In this document: positions 1 through 6,680 of the stretch, piece by piece
Layout of the letters: every line of letters starts with the position of its first letter
Numbering within the stretch: position 1 is the stretch's first letter
Source of the DNA: an uncultured Eubacteriales bacterium
Lineage (GTDB): Bacteria; Bacillota; Clostridia; Monoglobales; Monoglobaceae
DNA: 8,925 bases
Reading direction: 5' to 3'
Assembly: GCA_958346135.1 (NCBI GenBank)
Contig: CATVQN010000031.1
Span: 1-8,925 of the forward strand
Translations under genes and position numbers: made by a program
The notes under the pieces: generated by a model
Database searches by the model: none
What the model saw: only the letters and a program-made list of their open reading frames with translations
Told to the model about the DNA's origin: nothing

Positions 1-189
1 GCAGAGGAGGATGGAGTGACGATTATCGGACTCACAAGAGGCAGGGATACCAAGTTCCATCACACGGAAAAACTGGATAAGGGCGAGGCCTATATTGCCC
101 AGTTTACAGAGATTACCTCTGCCATTAAGATTCGAGGAAAGGCAAAGATCTACACCAAAATGGGCGTCATGCAAAGCGGAAACGAATAG
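1..189 (+). CDS. mtrB: TRAP, trp RNA-binding attenuation protein (partial, 5' end missing)
   Basis: The last 62 codons of a small protein are visible, ending at a TAG at 187-189. They match the body of Bacillus TRAP from memory, including the stretches GLTRG, TKFHH, EKLDKGE, QFTE and TSAIK(I/V)RG. TRAP forms an 11-subunit ring that binds tryptophan between subunits and wraps (G/U)AG-repeat RNA to attenuate or repress trp genes. The RNA-contacting Lys-Lys-Arg triad (K37, K56, R58 in B. subtilis) is present as fragment residues K24, K43 and R45. Residues lining the tryptophan pocket are also kept: T12, T17, Q34, T36, T39 and S40, equivalent to T25, T30, Q47, T49, T52 and S53. The protein should therefore be active. 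About 13 N-terminal residues lie before the window, given the usual length of about 75 aa. It sits 40 nt upstream of pyk on the same strand, probably in one transcript. Identification is by recognised sequence, not by a search. Confidence 0.93.
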   Translation, partial: AEEDGVTIIGLTRGRDTKFHHTEKLDKGEAYIAQFTEITSAIKIRGKAKIYTKMGVMQSGNE

Positions 190-229
190 ACACATCAATT
201 GGACATGAGATAAAGAAGGAGGAAGCTAT

Positions 230-1990
230 TTGAAACGCAAGACGAAAATTATTTGTACACTGGGGCCGGCAACAGATGATCCCAAGGTGCTTCGGGAACT
301 GATGCTGGGTGGTATGAACACGGCACGGCTGAACTTTTCGCACGGAAATTACGAGGAACATTTGAGACGGATTGACGCAGTAAAGCAAATGCGAAACGAG
401 CTCGGTCTGCCGATTGCGTTGCTTTTAGATACCAAGGGGCCGGAAATCAGAACCGGCGATTTTAAAGACGGAAGGGTGGTTCTTAAAAAAGGCCAGAAGT
501 TTACCCTGACCCCTCGTGAAGTGGAAGGGACTGCCGAGATCACCCATATCACCTACGGCGGTCTTGCCCGGGATGTGGAAAAGGATACCCGAATTTTAAT
601 TGATGACGGCTTAATTGAAATGGCAGTCACTCGAATCAACGGCGGTGATATTGTCTGCGAGGTGTTAAACGGCGGCCCTGTCAGCAACCATAAAAGCATC
701 AATGTGCCGGATGTGAATCTCACCATGGATTACATGAGCGAAAAGGATATTGCGGATATTAAGTTCGGCATTGAGCAGGGCTTTGATTTTATTGCGGCCT
801 CCTTTGTACGCAGCGCCTTTGATGTTCTGGAAATCAAGCGGATATTGGAACAAAACAGCGGCGAGGACATTCAGGTTATCGGCAAAATCGAAAACCGTCA
901 GGGCGTCAATAATGCCGATCACATTATCAAGGTCTGCGACGGTATCATGGTTGCCCGGGGGGATATGGGGGTTGAGATTCCCTTTGAAGAGCTTCCCTCC
1001 ATCCAAAAGGATTTAATTGAAAAATGCTATCGCTCCGGTAAACGGGTTATCACGGCCACCCAGATGCTGGAGTCTATGACCCATAATCCGAGACCCACCA
1101 GAGCGGAGACGTCGGATGTTGCCAATGCGGTATACGACGGTACCTCGGCAGTGATGCTGTCCGGCGAGACGGCGGTCGGCGAGTATCCGGTCAAGGCGCT
1201 GAAAACCATGGCGCAGATTTGTATTAAGGCAGAAGAGGACATCAATTATGTCAAGCGGTTTGAGGGCAGACACCTCAAAGAGGGCATGGATGTGACAAAC
1301 GCCATCTGTCATTCCGCCTGTACCACCGCCCACGATTTGGGCGCCGCGGCCATTATTACGGTCAGCAAATCCGGATTTACGCCCAGGGTGCTTTCGGGAT
1401 TTCGGCCCAAATGTCCGATTATTGCGGGTTGTATGAACGAACGGGTATATCGGCAGCTCTCCCTTTCCTGGGGCGTCACACCCATTCGTACCGAGATGAA
1501 AAAGACCTCTGACGCCCTGTTTGACCATGTGGTAGAGCAGACGTTAAAGCAGACCTCTCTGATTGAAAAAGGGGATGTGGTAGTCATTACCGGCGGTACC
1601 TCTGTAGGAATCAGCGGAACCACGAATATCCTGAAAGTGCAGCTGGTAGGCGATATTCTGCTCAGCGGCAGCAGCAGCTCCGGAAGTGCTGTCTGCGGCA
1701 AGGTGTGCGTGGCAAAAAATACCGCAGAGGCACTGAAAAATTTTGAGGACGGCGATATTCTGGTGATTCCGGAAACCAGCAACGACATTATTGCGTTGCT
1801 TAGAAAGGCCTCGGCCATCATCACCGAAAAGCCCGGTTTGACCTCCCATGCCGCTGTGGTGGGAATGACCCTTGATATTCCTGTGATTTGCGGTGCTGCC
1901 GGCGCCACGGAGATTTTAAAAACGGGAACCACCATCACGATTGACGGCGTAAGAGGCAGAGTGTACAGCGGTGTTGCAAAGATTATATAA
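230..1990 (+). CDS. pyk: Pyruvate kinase with C-terminal PEP-utiliser (phosphohistidine-like) domain
   Basis: This 586-residue cytosolic enzyme transfers phosphate from phosphoenolpyruvate to ADP, giving pyruvate and ATP in the last step of glycolysis. The start is TTG at 230, chosen because AAGGAGG (216-222) lies 7 nt upstream and the family N-terminus KIICTLGPA follows at once. Visible hallmarks are the phosphate/K+ site residues R33, N35 and S37 in TARLNFSHG, K219 in GKIE, the metal-binding ARGDMG with D245, and T277 in TATQML. The barrel and allosteric domains end near residue 475. After a Ser/Gly-rich linker the last 110 or so residues form the extra C-terminal domain known from Bacillus and Geobacillus pyruvate kinases (about 585 aa), with a TSHAAVVG motif like the phosphohistidine loop of PPDK and PTS enzyme I. 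Whether that His is ever phosphorylated is not known from sequence. It is probably co-transcribed with mtrB; no promoter is evident in the 40-nt gap. Confidence 0.97.
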   Translation: MKRKTKIICTLGPATDDPKVLRELMLGGMNTARLNFSHGNYEEHLRRIDAVKQMRNELGLPIALLLDTKGPEIRTGDFKDGRVVLKKGQKFTLTPREVEGTAEITHITYGGLARDVEKDTRILIDDGLIEMAVTRINGGDIVCEVLNGGPVSNHKSINVPDVNLTMDYMSEKDIADIKFGIEQGFDFIAASFVRSAFDVLEIKRILEQNSGEDIQVIGKIENRQGVNNADHIIKVCDGIMVARGDMGVEIPFEELPSIQKDLIEKCYRSGKRVITATQMLESMTHNPRPTRAETSDVANAVYDGTSAVMLSGETAVGEYPVKALKTMAQICIKAEEDINYVKRFEGRHLKEGMDVTNAICHSACTTAHDLGAAAIITVSKSGFTPRVLSGFRPKCPIIAGCMNERVYRQLSLSWGVTPIRTEMKKTSDALFDHVVEQTLKQTSLIEKGDVVVITGGTSVGISGTTNILKVQLVGDILLSGSSSSGSAVCGKVCVAKNTAEALKNFEDGDILVIPETSNDIIALLRKASAIITEKPGLTSHAAVVGMTLDIPVICGAAGATEILKTGTTITIDGVRGRVYSGVAKII

Positions 1991-1992
1991 CG

Positions 1993-2043
1993 AAATCAAG
2001 ATGTCCCCTGCCTTAATAGGCGGCGGATACCACTTGATTTTTT
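1993..2043 (+). terminator. Probable Rho-independent terminator after pyk
   Basis: Just after the pyk stop codon, AAATCAAG (1993-2000) pairs perfectly with CTTGATTT (2033-2040), and six T residues run from 2038 to 2043. The enclosed segment holds its own hairpin, CTGCCT (2008-2013) with AGGCGG (2018-2023), around a TAAT loop. The closing stem is AT-rich and encloses 32 nt, so termination may be inefficient or conditional. The same bases can enter alternative structures described in the next entry. Confidence 0.5.
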
Positions 2044-2071
2044 CGGTGGGAGTATAGTCTTCCGCCGAAAA
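1993..2071 (+). other. Foldable intergenic RNA segment with mutually exclusive pairings
   Basis: Several strong pairings compete here. CGGCGGA (2021-2027) is exactly complementary to TCCGCCG (2061-2067). Between them ATAC (2027-2030) can pair with GTAT (2052-2055), or CCAC (2030-2033) with GTGG (2046-2049), giving a long bulged hairpin. A separate hairpin pairs TTTTCGG (2040-2046) with CCGAAAA (2065-2071) plus inner pairs. Both conflict with the terminator-like stem ending at 2040. In the long hairpin the CTTGATTT sequence lies in the loop, where AAATCAAG (1993-2000) could reach it as a pseudoknot. It could be a 3' UTR structure of pyk or a leader of the thioesterase gene. I do not recognise it as a known riboswitch class. 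Only pairing potential is seen; function is inference. Confidence 0.35.
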
Positions 2072-2132
2072 CGTTGAATAACGGGGTTTTTCCCTTTATG
2101 GAATCCTGTGTCGGATGGGAGAGAAAGAAACC

Positions 2133-2552
2133 ATGTTTAGAACAAAGCTGCAGGTTCGTTACTGTGAAACAGATAGAATGGGAGTGGTGCATCATTCCCG
2201 GTATTTTCCATGGTTTGAGGTGGGGAGGACGGAGTTTTTTAAAACCTCCGGGATGTCCTATGACGAAATAGAACGCCAAGGTGTGTGGCTTCCCTTGGTG
2301 GATTGCTACAGTAAATTTATCTGCGGTGCAAAATACGGCGATGAGGTCTGGGTTGAGGTTTCTCTCTCAGAGCTCGGCGTTGCCAAATGTAAATTTAACT
2401 ATCGGATTTTGCGGGTTTCGGATGAGGCGCTCCTGGCTGTCGGCTATACAACACACGGTTTTACGACGCCGGAGCTGAAGCCTCTGAACCTAAAAAAAAC
2501 ATACCCCGATATTTATCAATGTCTTTGTAAATTGCAGGAGGGAGAAGTATGA
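2133..2552 (+). CDS. Acyl-CoA thioesterase, 4-hydroxybenzoyl-CoA thioesterase (YbgC/FadM-like) hotdog family
   Basis: This 139-residue single hotdog-fold protein should hydrolyse an acyl-CoA or related thioester in the cytoplasm. The N-terminal motif YCETDRMGVVHHSRYFPWFE is the family signature. D14 and H21 match the Asp and His of the YbgC active site (D18 and H25 in YbgC). I chose ATG 2133 because GGGAGAG (2117-2123) sits 9 nt upstream and MFRTKLQVRY is the normal family N-terminus. The in-frame ATG at 2115 would add six residues and has no convincing ribosome-binding site. The stop overlaps the start of the phosphatidyltransferase gene as ATGA, implying translational coupling and possibly a shared role in acyl/phospholipid turnover. 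The exact substrate cannot be read from sequence. No clear promoter is visible in the 140 nt upstream; TTGAAT (2074-2079) with TATGGA 17 nt later is only a weak match. Confidence 0.88.
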   Translation: MFRTKLQVRYCETDRMGVVHHSRYFPWFEVGRTEFFKTSGMSYDEIERQGVWLPLVDCYSKFICGAKYGDEVWVEVSLSELGVAKCKFNYRILRVSDEALLAVGYTTHGFTTPELKPLNLKKTYPDIYQCLCKLQEGEV

Positions 2553-3079
2553 TACCGAATATCCTGACCACGGCAAGACTGATTCTGGTACCGGTTTTTG
2601 CATACCTGGTGCTGGGTGCGCAGAATTTGCCGGGTGCTGCACTGGTCTTTGTGCTGTCCGGAATCACCGATGTAGTGGACGGGTATATCGCACGGCATTT
2701 CCATATGGTCACCAACTTCGGAAAGGTGTATGACCCCTTTGTGGATAAGCTGATGCAGATTACGGCAGTCGTTTCTCTGGCACTTGCCGATATGGTTCCG
2801 TACTGGATTCTTTTGGTGGTTCTCTGCAAGGAGATTTCCATGATTGTCATCGGCGGTATTTTATACCTCAAAAAAATCGTGGTGCATTCTAACTGGTACG
2901 GTAAGGCGGCAACGGTGATCTTTTACGCCATTGTCTTTGTCATCATCCTTTGGCGAAATATTCCCCCTGCATGGGAAACGGCGCTTTTGGTGATTATGAT
3001 TGCCGCAATGGCCTTTTCGGCCGGGGCATATCTGATTGATACCATTCGCCATTATGACGATAAGCGTGTGGCAAAATAA
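2549..3079 (+). CDS. CDP-alcohol phosphatidyltransferase, PgsA-like
   Basis: This 176-residue integral membrane enzyme of the CDP-alcohol phosphatidyltransferase family carries the full active-site motif: D41, D44-G45, A48-R49, G58, D62 and D66 (DxxDGxxAR, G, DxxxD). It joins a CDP-activated lipid to an alcohol at the membrane face. The length, the start MIPNILTTARLI and the TNFGKVYDPFVDK stretch resemble phosphatidylglycerophosphate synthase (pgsA) more than CDP-alcohol-type cardiolipin synthase. Because clostridia often have several paralogues, glycerol-3-phosphate as acceptor is inferred. About five or six hydrophobic segments are visible. Translation is coupled to the thioesterase through the ATGA overlap at 2549-2552, with GGAGGGAG just before the start, inside the upstream gene. 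A GC-rich hairpin follows 12 nt after the stop. Confidence 0.88.
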   Translation: MIPNILTTARLILVPVFAYLVLGAQNLPGAALVFVLSGITDVVDGYIARHFHMVTNFGKVYDPFVDKLMQITAVVSLALADMVPYWILLVVLCKEISMIVIGGILYLKKIVVHSNWYGKAATVIFYAIVFVIILWRNIPPAWETALLVIMIAAMAFSAGAYLIDTIRHYDDKRVAK

Positions 3080-3091
3080 TGAATTACATGG

Positions 3092-3117
3092 CCGGCTGTG
3101 GGACAGCCGGTTATTTT
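3092..3117 (+). terminator. Short GC hairpin with U-rich tail between the phosphatidyltransferase and clc genes
   Basis: CCGGCTGT (3092-3099) and ACAGCCGG (3103-3110) form a perfect 8-bp stem with a GGG loop, followed by TTATTTT (3111-3117). This is a Rho-independent terminator shape, though the tail is broken by one A. The clc ribosome-binding site starts only 11 nt after the tail, leaving no room for a promoter. It is therefore more likely a leaky terminator or attenuator within a transcript that also covers clc. Confidence 0.6.
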
Positions 3118-3139
3118 ATGAATGAGCGGGGAGGATACC

Positions 3140-4723
3140 ATGAAAAAGGATCGAGCCTATCATCTTTTAAGAATGACCAAAAGTTTGAAATACCGTCTGG
3201 TATGGCAGGGAATTTTGGTGGGTGCCGCAGCGGGAGCGGTTACCTCTCTCTATCGTTTTTTACTGACCCATGCAGAACAAATTTCCCTTGGCATATACAG
3301 CGCGGCCAAGAATCATCTCTGGAGTATTGCTTTGCTGGTTGCCTGCCTTGCGGTGTTGGGCGTTCTGGTCGGTTATCTGGCAAAACACGAGCCAATGATA
3401 AAGGGAAGCGGTATACCTCAGGTAGAGGGTCAGATTTTGGGAGTTTTCCGTGTTTCCTGGTGGCGTATCCTAATCGGAAAAATCGTAGGCGGAACCCTGT
3501 CGATTCTTGCCGGACTGTCTTTGGGACGGGAAGGTCCCTCCATCCAGCTGGGCGCAGCTGCCGGAGAAGGGGTTGCCAAGGGAATGCGCCGGGACGAAAC
3601 GGAAACCCGGTATTTGATTACCTGCGGCGCCAGCGCCGGACTGGCTGCGGCGTTTAACGCCCCCCTTGCTGGGATGCTGTTTTCTATGGAGGAGGTTCAT
3701 AAAAACTTTTCCGTTAGCGTTCTTTTGTCTGCGCTTGCCTCTGCGGTCACGGCGGATGTGGTGAGCAAGCTGTTTTTTGGCATGGAATCGGTATTCGGCA
3801 GTCATGAATTGATTCGGCTGCCGCTGCAATTTTATCCATTGCTTCCCCTGCTTGGTATTTTACTGGGTGTCTCCGGCTGGCTGTACAACAAAACCTTGCT
3901 GTTTTCTCAGAGCCTTTATCAGAAAGTTCCTTTTTTCAAAGGCCCTTATATCATGATACTCCCCTTTCTTGCGGCAGGCGTTGCGGGACTTATGCTGCCG
4001 GACATTACCGGGGGCGGCCACAGAATTGTGGAGGCGTTGTTTGCCCATAAGCTGGTGCTGTCTTATATGATAATCTTATTGATTGGAAAATTTATCTTTT
4101 CCATGATTTCCTTTGGCAGCGGTGCGCCGGGCGGCATCTTTTTCCCGCTTTTGGTGCTCGGAGCACTCATCGGCGGTATTTTTGCCAAGATTACCATGTC
4201 CTATTTCGGCCTAGAGGATCAGTATTACATCAATTTTCTGCTCTTCGGCATGGTAGGAATGTTTACCGCCATTGTTCGGGCGCCGGTCACCGGCATTGTA
4301 TTGATTATGGAAATGTCCGGCTCTCTGACACAGCTGCTTTCCGTGTCTGTGGTGGCGGTTTGCGCCTATCTGACAGCGGATATGCTGGGGTCCAAACCCG
4401 TCTATGAATCCTTGCTTGAAAACATGAAAAAAACTGTGGCACAGGGAAATGCAGCCGCAGCGGAAGAGAAAGAGGATACAGAGCGGATTTTACTAAACTA
4501 TGCGGTAGAGGCAGGAAGCCGTGTAGAAGGAAAGACGGTAAAAGAAATCACCTGGCCGGAGCACTGTCTGCTGGTTAGTATTGTACGCGGTGAGGAAGAA
4601 TTGATTCCGCACGGCGATACCCAAATTCAGACGGGCGACTATGTGATGATTCTGTGTCCCAAGGACAAGGAGCTGATTTGCCGTAAAAAGCTCAGCAAGC
4701 GGTTTGTAAAGTGCCTGCCCTAA
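3140..4723 (+). CDS. ClC-family chloride channel / H+-Cl- exchanger with C-terminal RCK_C (TrkA_C) domain
   Basis: This 527-residue multispanning membrane protein has all main ClC filter motifs: GSGIP at 89-93, GREGP at 129-133 with gating glutamate E131, and GAPGGIFFP at 328-336. An EE pair (184-185) follows a conserved membrane segment at the place of E. coli ClC-ec1 E202/E203. E203 is the internal proton glutamate, so exchange is more likely than a pure channel. GREGP and GSGIP argue against the fluoride (CLC-F) branch. Residues 450-520 form a cytoplasmic RCK_C domain (AGSRVEGKTVKEI, then DYVMILC near the end), a ligand-sensing module also seen in potassium transporters; its ligand here is unknown. 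ATG 3140 is chosen because GGGGAGG (3128-3134) lies 5 nt upstream; the in-frame ATG 3122 lies before that site. The gene ends at a convergent hairpin shared with the next gene. Confidence 0.94.
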   Translation: MKKDRAYHLLRMTKSLKYRLVWQGILVGAAAGAVTSLYRFLLTHAEQISLGIYSAAKNHLWSIALLVACLAVLGVLVGYLAKHEPMIKGSGIPQVEGQILGVFRVSWWRILIGKIVGGTLSILAGLSLGREGPSIQLGAAAGEGVAKGMRRDETETRYLITCGASAGLAAAFNAPLAGMLFSMEEVHKNFSVSVLLSALASAVTADVVSKLFFGMESVFGSHELIRLPLQFYPLLPLLGILLGVSGWLYNKTLLFSQSLYQKVPFFKGPYIMILPFLAAGVAGLMLPDITGGGHRIVEALFAHKLVLSYMIILLIGKFIFSMISFGSGAPGGIFFPLLVLGALIGGIFAKITMSYFGLEDQYYINFLLFGMVGMFTAIVRAPVTGIVLIMEMSGSLTQLLSVSVVAVCAYLTADMLGSKPVYESLLENMKKTVAQGNAAAAEEKEDTERILLNYAVEAGSRVEGKTVKEITWPEHCLLVSIVRGEEELIPHGDTQIQTGDYVMILCPKDKELICRKKLSKRFVKCLP

Positions 4724-4756
4724 AACAGAGTATAAACACAGCGATGTTGTTTTAGC

Positions 4757-4795
4757 AAAAAAGGCGTGCATTCCTGCATCAGGAATGCACGCCTT
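4757..4795 (-). terminator. Strong terminator between convergent genes
   Basis: Bases 4761-4776 and 4780-4795 are a perfect 16-bp inverted repeat with a 3-nt loop. On the minus strand the stem runs into six T residues (complement of A 4757-4762), 11 nt after the stop of the kinase-like gene, making a textbook Rho-independent terminator. On the plus strand the stem is followed only by TTGCTGT, so it may stop clc transcripts less efficiently. Confidence 0.9.
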
Positions 4796-4805
4796 GCTGT
4801 CAGAT

Positions 4806-5441
4806 TCAAGCTTCCTCATTCTCCGGAAACGCCATGTTACAGAACGAAACAATCAGCTCTGCCGCATGCTCCAGACCGATTTTGGAGGTATCAACGGAAA
4901 GGTGATAGTTGTTCACATTTCCCCATACCTTATTGGTGTAAAAATTATAAAAGGAGTTACGGCGTTTATCGGTTTTGGTAATCATATTTTCGGCTTCTTT
5001 TTCCTTCAGCTGATAAACTTCCATGACACGTTTAACCCGCCATTCCATATCTGCGTGCACAAAGACATTGATAAGTCTTGGCTGTTCCCGCAGCACATAG
5101 TCAGAGCAGCGTCCCACAATGACGCAGGAAAATTCGTCTGCCAGGTTCCGAATCACCTGGGACTGAATCCGAAAGACGTTATCGGAGTTTAAAACATCCC
5201 CATATCGGTAATAGGTGCCGCGTCCCGATTGGATGCCCATAACCAAGGAATATAACAAGCTGTTGGTCGGTTTTTCTTCAATACCGTCAAAGAGTGATTC
5301 GGAGAGGCCGCTTTCCTTGGCAGCCAATGCAATCAGCTCTTTGTCATAGAATTGAATTCCCATTTTTTCCGAAACTTTTTTTGCGATTTCACGTCCGCCG
5401 GAACCAAACTGACGCCCGATGGTAATAATCGTATTCGCCAT
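4806..5441 (-). CDS. Cytidylate-kinase-like P-loop family protein
   Basis: This 211-residue cytosolic protein belongs to the cytidylate-kinase-like family that is common in Clostridia and mostly uncharacterised. The N-terminus has a nucleotide-binding loop, ITIGRQFGSGGREI (residues 5-19), followed by FYDKE. Later family signatures are VGRCSDYVL (109-117), a basic KRR-FYNFYT block (159-169) and YHLSVDTSKIG (179-189). The start is the ATG complementary to 5439-5441, since AGGAGGG (complement of 5448-5454) lies 6 nt before it and a family-like MANTIITIGRQ follows. An upstream in-frame ATG would add 17 atypical residues. It has its own sigma-A-type promoter and a strong terminator, so it is probably monocistronic, though read-through from spoIID is possible. 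Kinase activity is expected from the fold; whether CMP is the substrate is unknown. Confidence 0.87.
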   Translation of the reverse strand: MANTIITIGRQFGSGGREIAKKVSEKMGIQFYDKELIALAAKESGLSESLFDGIEEKPTNSLLYSLVMGIQSGRGTYYRYGDVLNSDNVFRIQSQVIRNLADEFSCVIVGRCSDYVLREQPRLINVFVHADMEWRVKRVMEVYQLKEKEAENMITKTDKRRNSFYNFYTNKVWGNVNNYHLSVDTSKIGLEHAAELIVSFCNMAFPENEEA

Positions 5442-5482
5442 GAAAAGCCCTCCTATATCTATGTATTTGGTTATCCATAAAT

Positions 5483-5511
5483 ATTGTACCACAATATATG
5501 GCGGATTTCAA
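5483..5511 (-). promoter_or_regulatory. Sigma-A promoter of the cytidylate-kinase-like gene
   Basis: Reading the minus strand, TTGAAA (complement of 5506-5511) and TACAAT (complement of 5483-5488) are separated by exactly 17 nt. Transcription should start near 5476, giving a leader of about 35 nt before the ATG. This lies just beyond the 3' end of spoIID and implies vegetative, housekeeping expression. Confidence 0.82.
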
Positions 5512-5564
5512 AGGTTTTTGCTGTCGAAAAACACAAAAAAATAACCAAAATTTGAAAGTCTTTT

Positions 5565-6605
5565 TTATGCTTTATGATAGAGACAGGCAAGTTTCACATC
5601 GGTATAATAGTGACAGAGAATTTCCTGATAGGTCTTGCCGTTGTTTGCCATGGCGTTGGCTCCGAACTGACTCATGCCTACACCGTGACCGTATCCCTTT
5701 ACATCAAATACTGCCTGACCATCCACAAGCCTTAGAGAAAAGACGGTACTGCGGAGCCGGAAGGCTTTTTGTATTTCCGCTCCGGTAAAGGCTTCGCCAA
5801 AAATTTCAACGGTATCCACGCTGCCGCTGTCATGGCATTTTGTCTGGCATAGGGTATCAGAAAACCCCTCGTCGACTTGCAGATTCGGACGCAGTCCGCG
5901 CAGAACGGTAAAAAAAGCGTCTTTAGGGTAAAACACCCGGCTGCGATAGCCATCGGCACGCGCATCCTCGGCGCTGTCGACGGATTTGAGATAGGGAAGA
6001 GAAACGCCCCAGACATCGGACACATCCTCGGTTTTACCGCTGCTTACGGCATAAAAGAAGGCTTTTACAACCTTGTTGTCATAGACCAGGTATTCACCGC
6101 GGGTCGCAGATACTGCTTTTTTGATTTTTTCGGCATAGTCCTCTGCAAAGCGTGAATCCCAGAGACTTTGGGTTTCCTCAAAGGAACGCCAGGGCCGGCA
6201 GTGAGATAAATCGGTGCAAAGCATGGCGCCGTGATGGGATTCGGGAATGCCGTTTTCTGTATAATCCGCAATCTTGCTGAGTATGTAGCTTCGTGCGGCG
6301 ACCGCTTGGGCTTTTAGAGCCTCGATATGATTTGTGGGTGGCATTTCTTCGGCCAGAACCCCGGTGATATAGTCTTCAAAATCCAGGGTAACAATCTCTC
6401 CGGTTGCGGCTTGGTACAGCGTGATTTCATAGGAATCCCCTATCGTTGAGGTTGTGATGGCGTCCCCCGTTTCCTCCGCCACGGTATCGGCCATCACAGG
6501 CAGCGGCGTATCCTTTGCAAAAAGCATTGAGACAGGAATCATGACAGATGGAATGATAAAAATTATACTGCATAAAAGAAATACTCCGATGAAAAAACGT
6601 TTCAT
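5565..6605 (-). CDS. spoIID: Stage II sporulation protein D (peptidoglycan lytic transglycosylase)
   Basis: This 346-residue membrane-anchored protein is made in the mother cell. With SpoIIP and SpoIIM it forms the engulfment complex that degrades peptidoglycan as the mother-cell membrane surrounds the forespore. A short N-terminal basic stretch and hydrophobic segment (residues 3-30) is the membrane anchor. The SpoIID domain begins near residue 60. The catalytic glutamate is E87 in VLAEEMPP, followed by EALKAQAVAARSY. The Cys-His-Cys cluster C130, H135, C136 (CTDLSHC) matches the zinc site described for clostridial SpoIID. GYGHGVGMSQFG (304-315) is the conserved C-terminal motif. I chose the ATG complementary to 6603-6605 because AAAGGAGAG lies 6 nt upstream; the in-frame ATG at 6623 lies before that site. 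No GC-rich terminator follows, only AT-rich sequence. Its presence says the organism makes endospores. Confidence 0.95.
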   Translation of the reverse strand: MKRFFIGVFLLCSIIFIIPSVMIPVSMLFAKDTPLPVMADTVAEETGDAITTSTIGDSYEITLYQAATGEIVTLDFEDYITGVLAEEMPPTNHIEALKAQAVAARSYILSKIADYTENGIPESHHGAMLCTDLSHCRPWRSFEETQSLWDSRFAEDYAEKIKKAVSATRGEYLVYDNKVVKAFFYAVSSGKTEDVSDVWGVSLPYLKSVDSAEDARADGYRSRVFYPKDAFFTVLRGLRPNLQVDEGFSDTLCQTKCHDSGSVDTVEIFGEAFTGAEIQKAFRLRSTVFSLRLVDGQAVFDVKGYGHGVGMSQFGANAMANNGKTYQEILCHYYTDVKLACLYHKA

Positions 6606-6652
6606 ATGACGCTCTCCTTTCATGGGCTTGTCTGTGGTTTTGACTCTGTTTC

Positions 6653-6680
6653 ATATTATGAAAGAATTTGGAATTTATGC
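6653..6680 (-). promoter_or_regulatory. spoIID: Candidate sigma-E promoter of spoIID
   Basis: On the minus strand, GCATAAA (complement of 6674-6680) and CATAATAT (complement of 6653-6660) are 13 nt apart. They resemble the sigma-E consensus (about KMATATT, then CATACAAT): roughly 5 of 7 and 6 of 8 positions match by eye. spoIID is a known sigma-E gene in Bacillus and Clostridium. The start would fall near 6646, about 40 nt before the ATG. The spacing and match are plausible but not decisive. Confidence 0.45.

Noticed and set aside
190..229. Possible TRAP-binding site in the mtrB-pyk gap
   Set aside because: Only a few scattered UAG/GAG triplets occur, without the regular 2-3 nt spacing over many repeats that TRAP needs.
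1013..1938. Long minus-strand open frames within pyk
   Set aside because: They are antisense shadows of a conserved enzyme gene, with no ribosome-binding sites or recognisable domains.
3079..3657. 192-codon plus-strand open frame overlapping the start of the ClC gene
   Set aside because: It is out of frame with the ClC gene, whose motifs are unmistakable. Its product is rich in Gly, Arg, Ser and Cys with no recognisable domain, and it has no separate ribosome-binding site.
4785..5192. 135-codon plus-strand open frame
   Set aside because: It lies antisense to the cytidylate-kinase-like gene, which has family motifs, a Shine-Dalgarno sequence and a promoter; the plus-strand frame starts inside the terminator hairpin.
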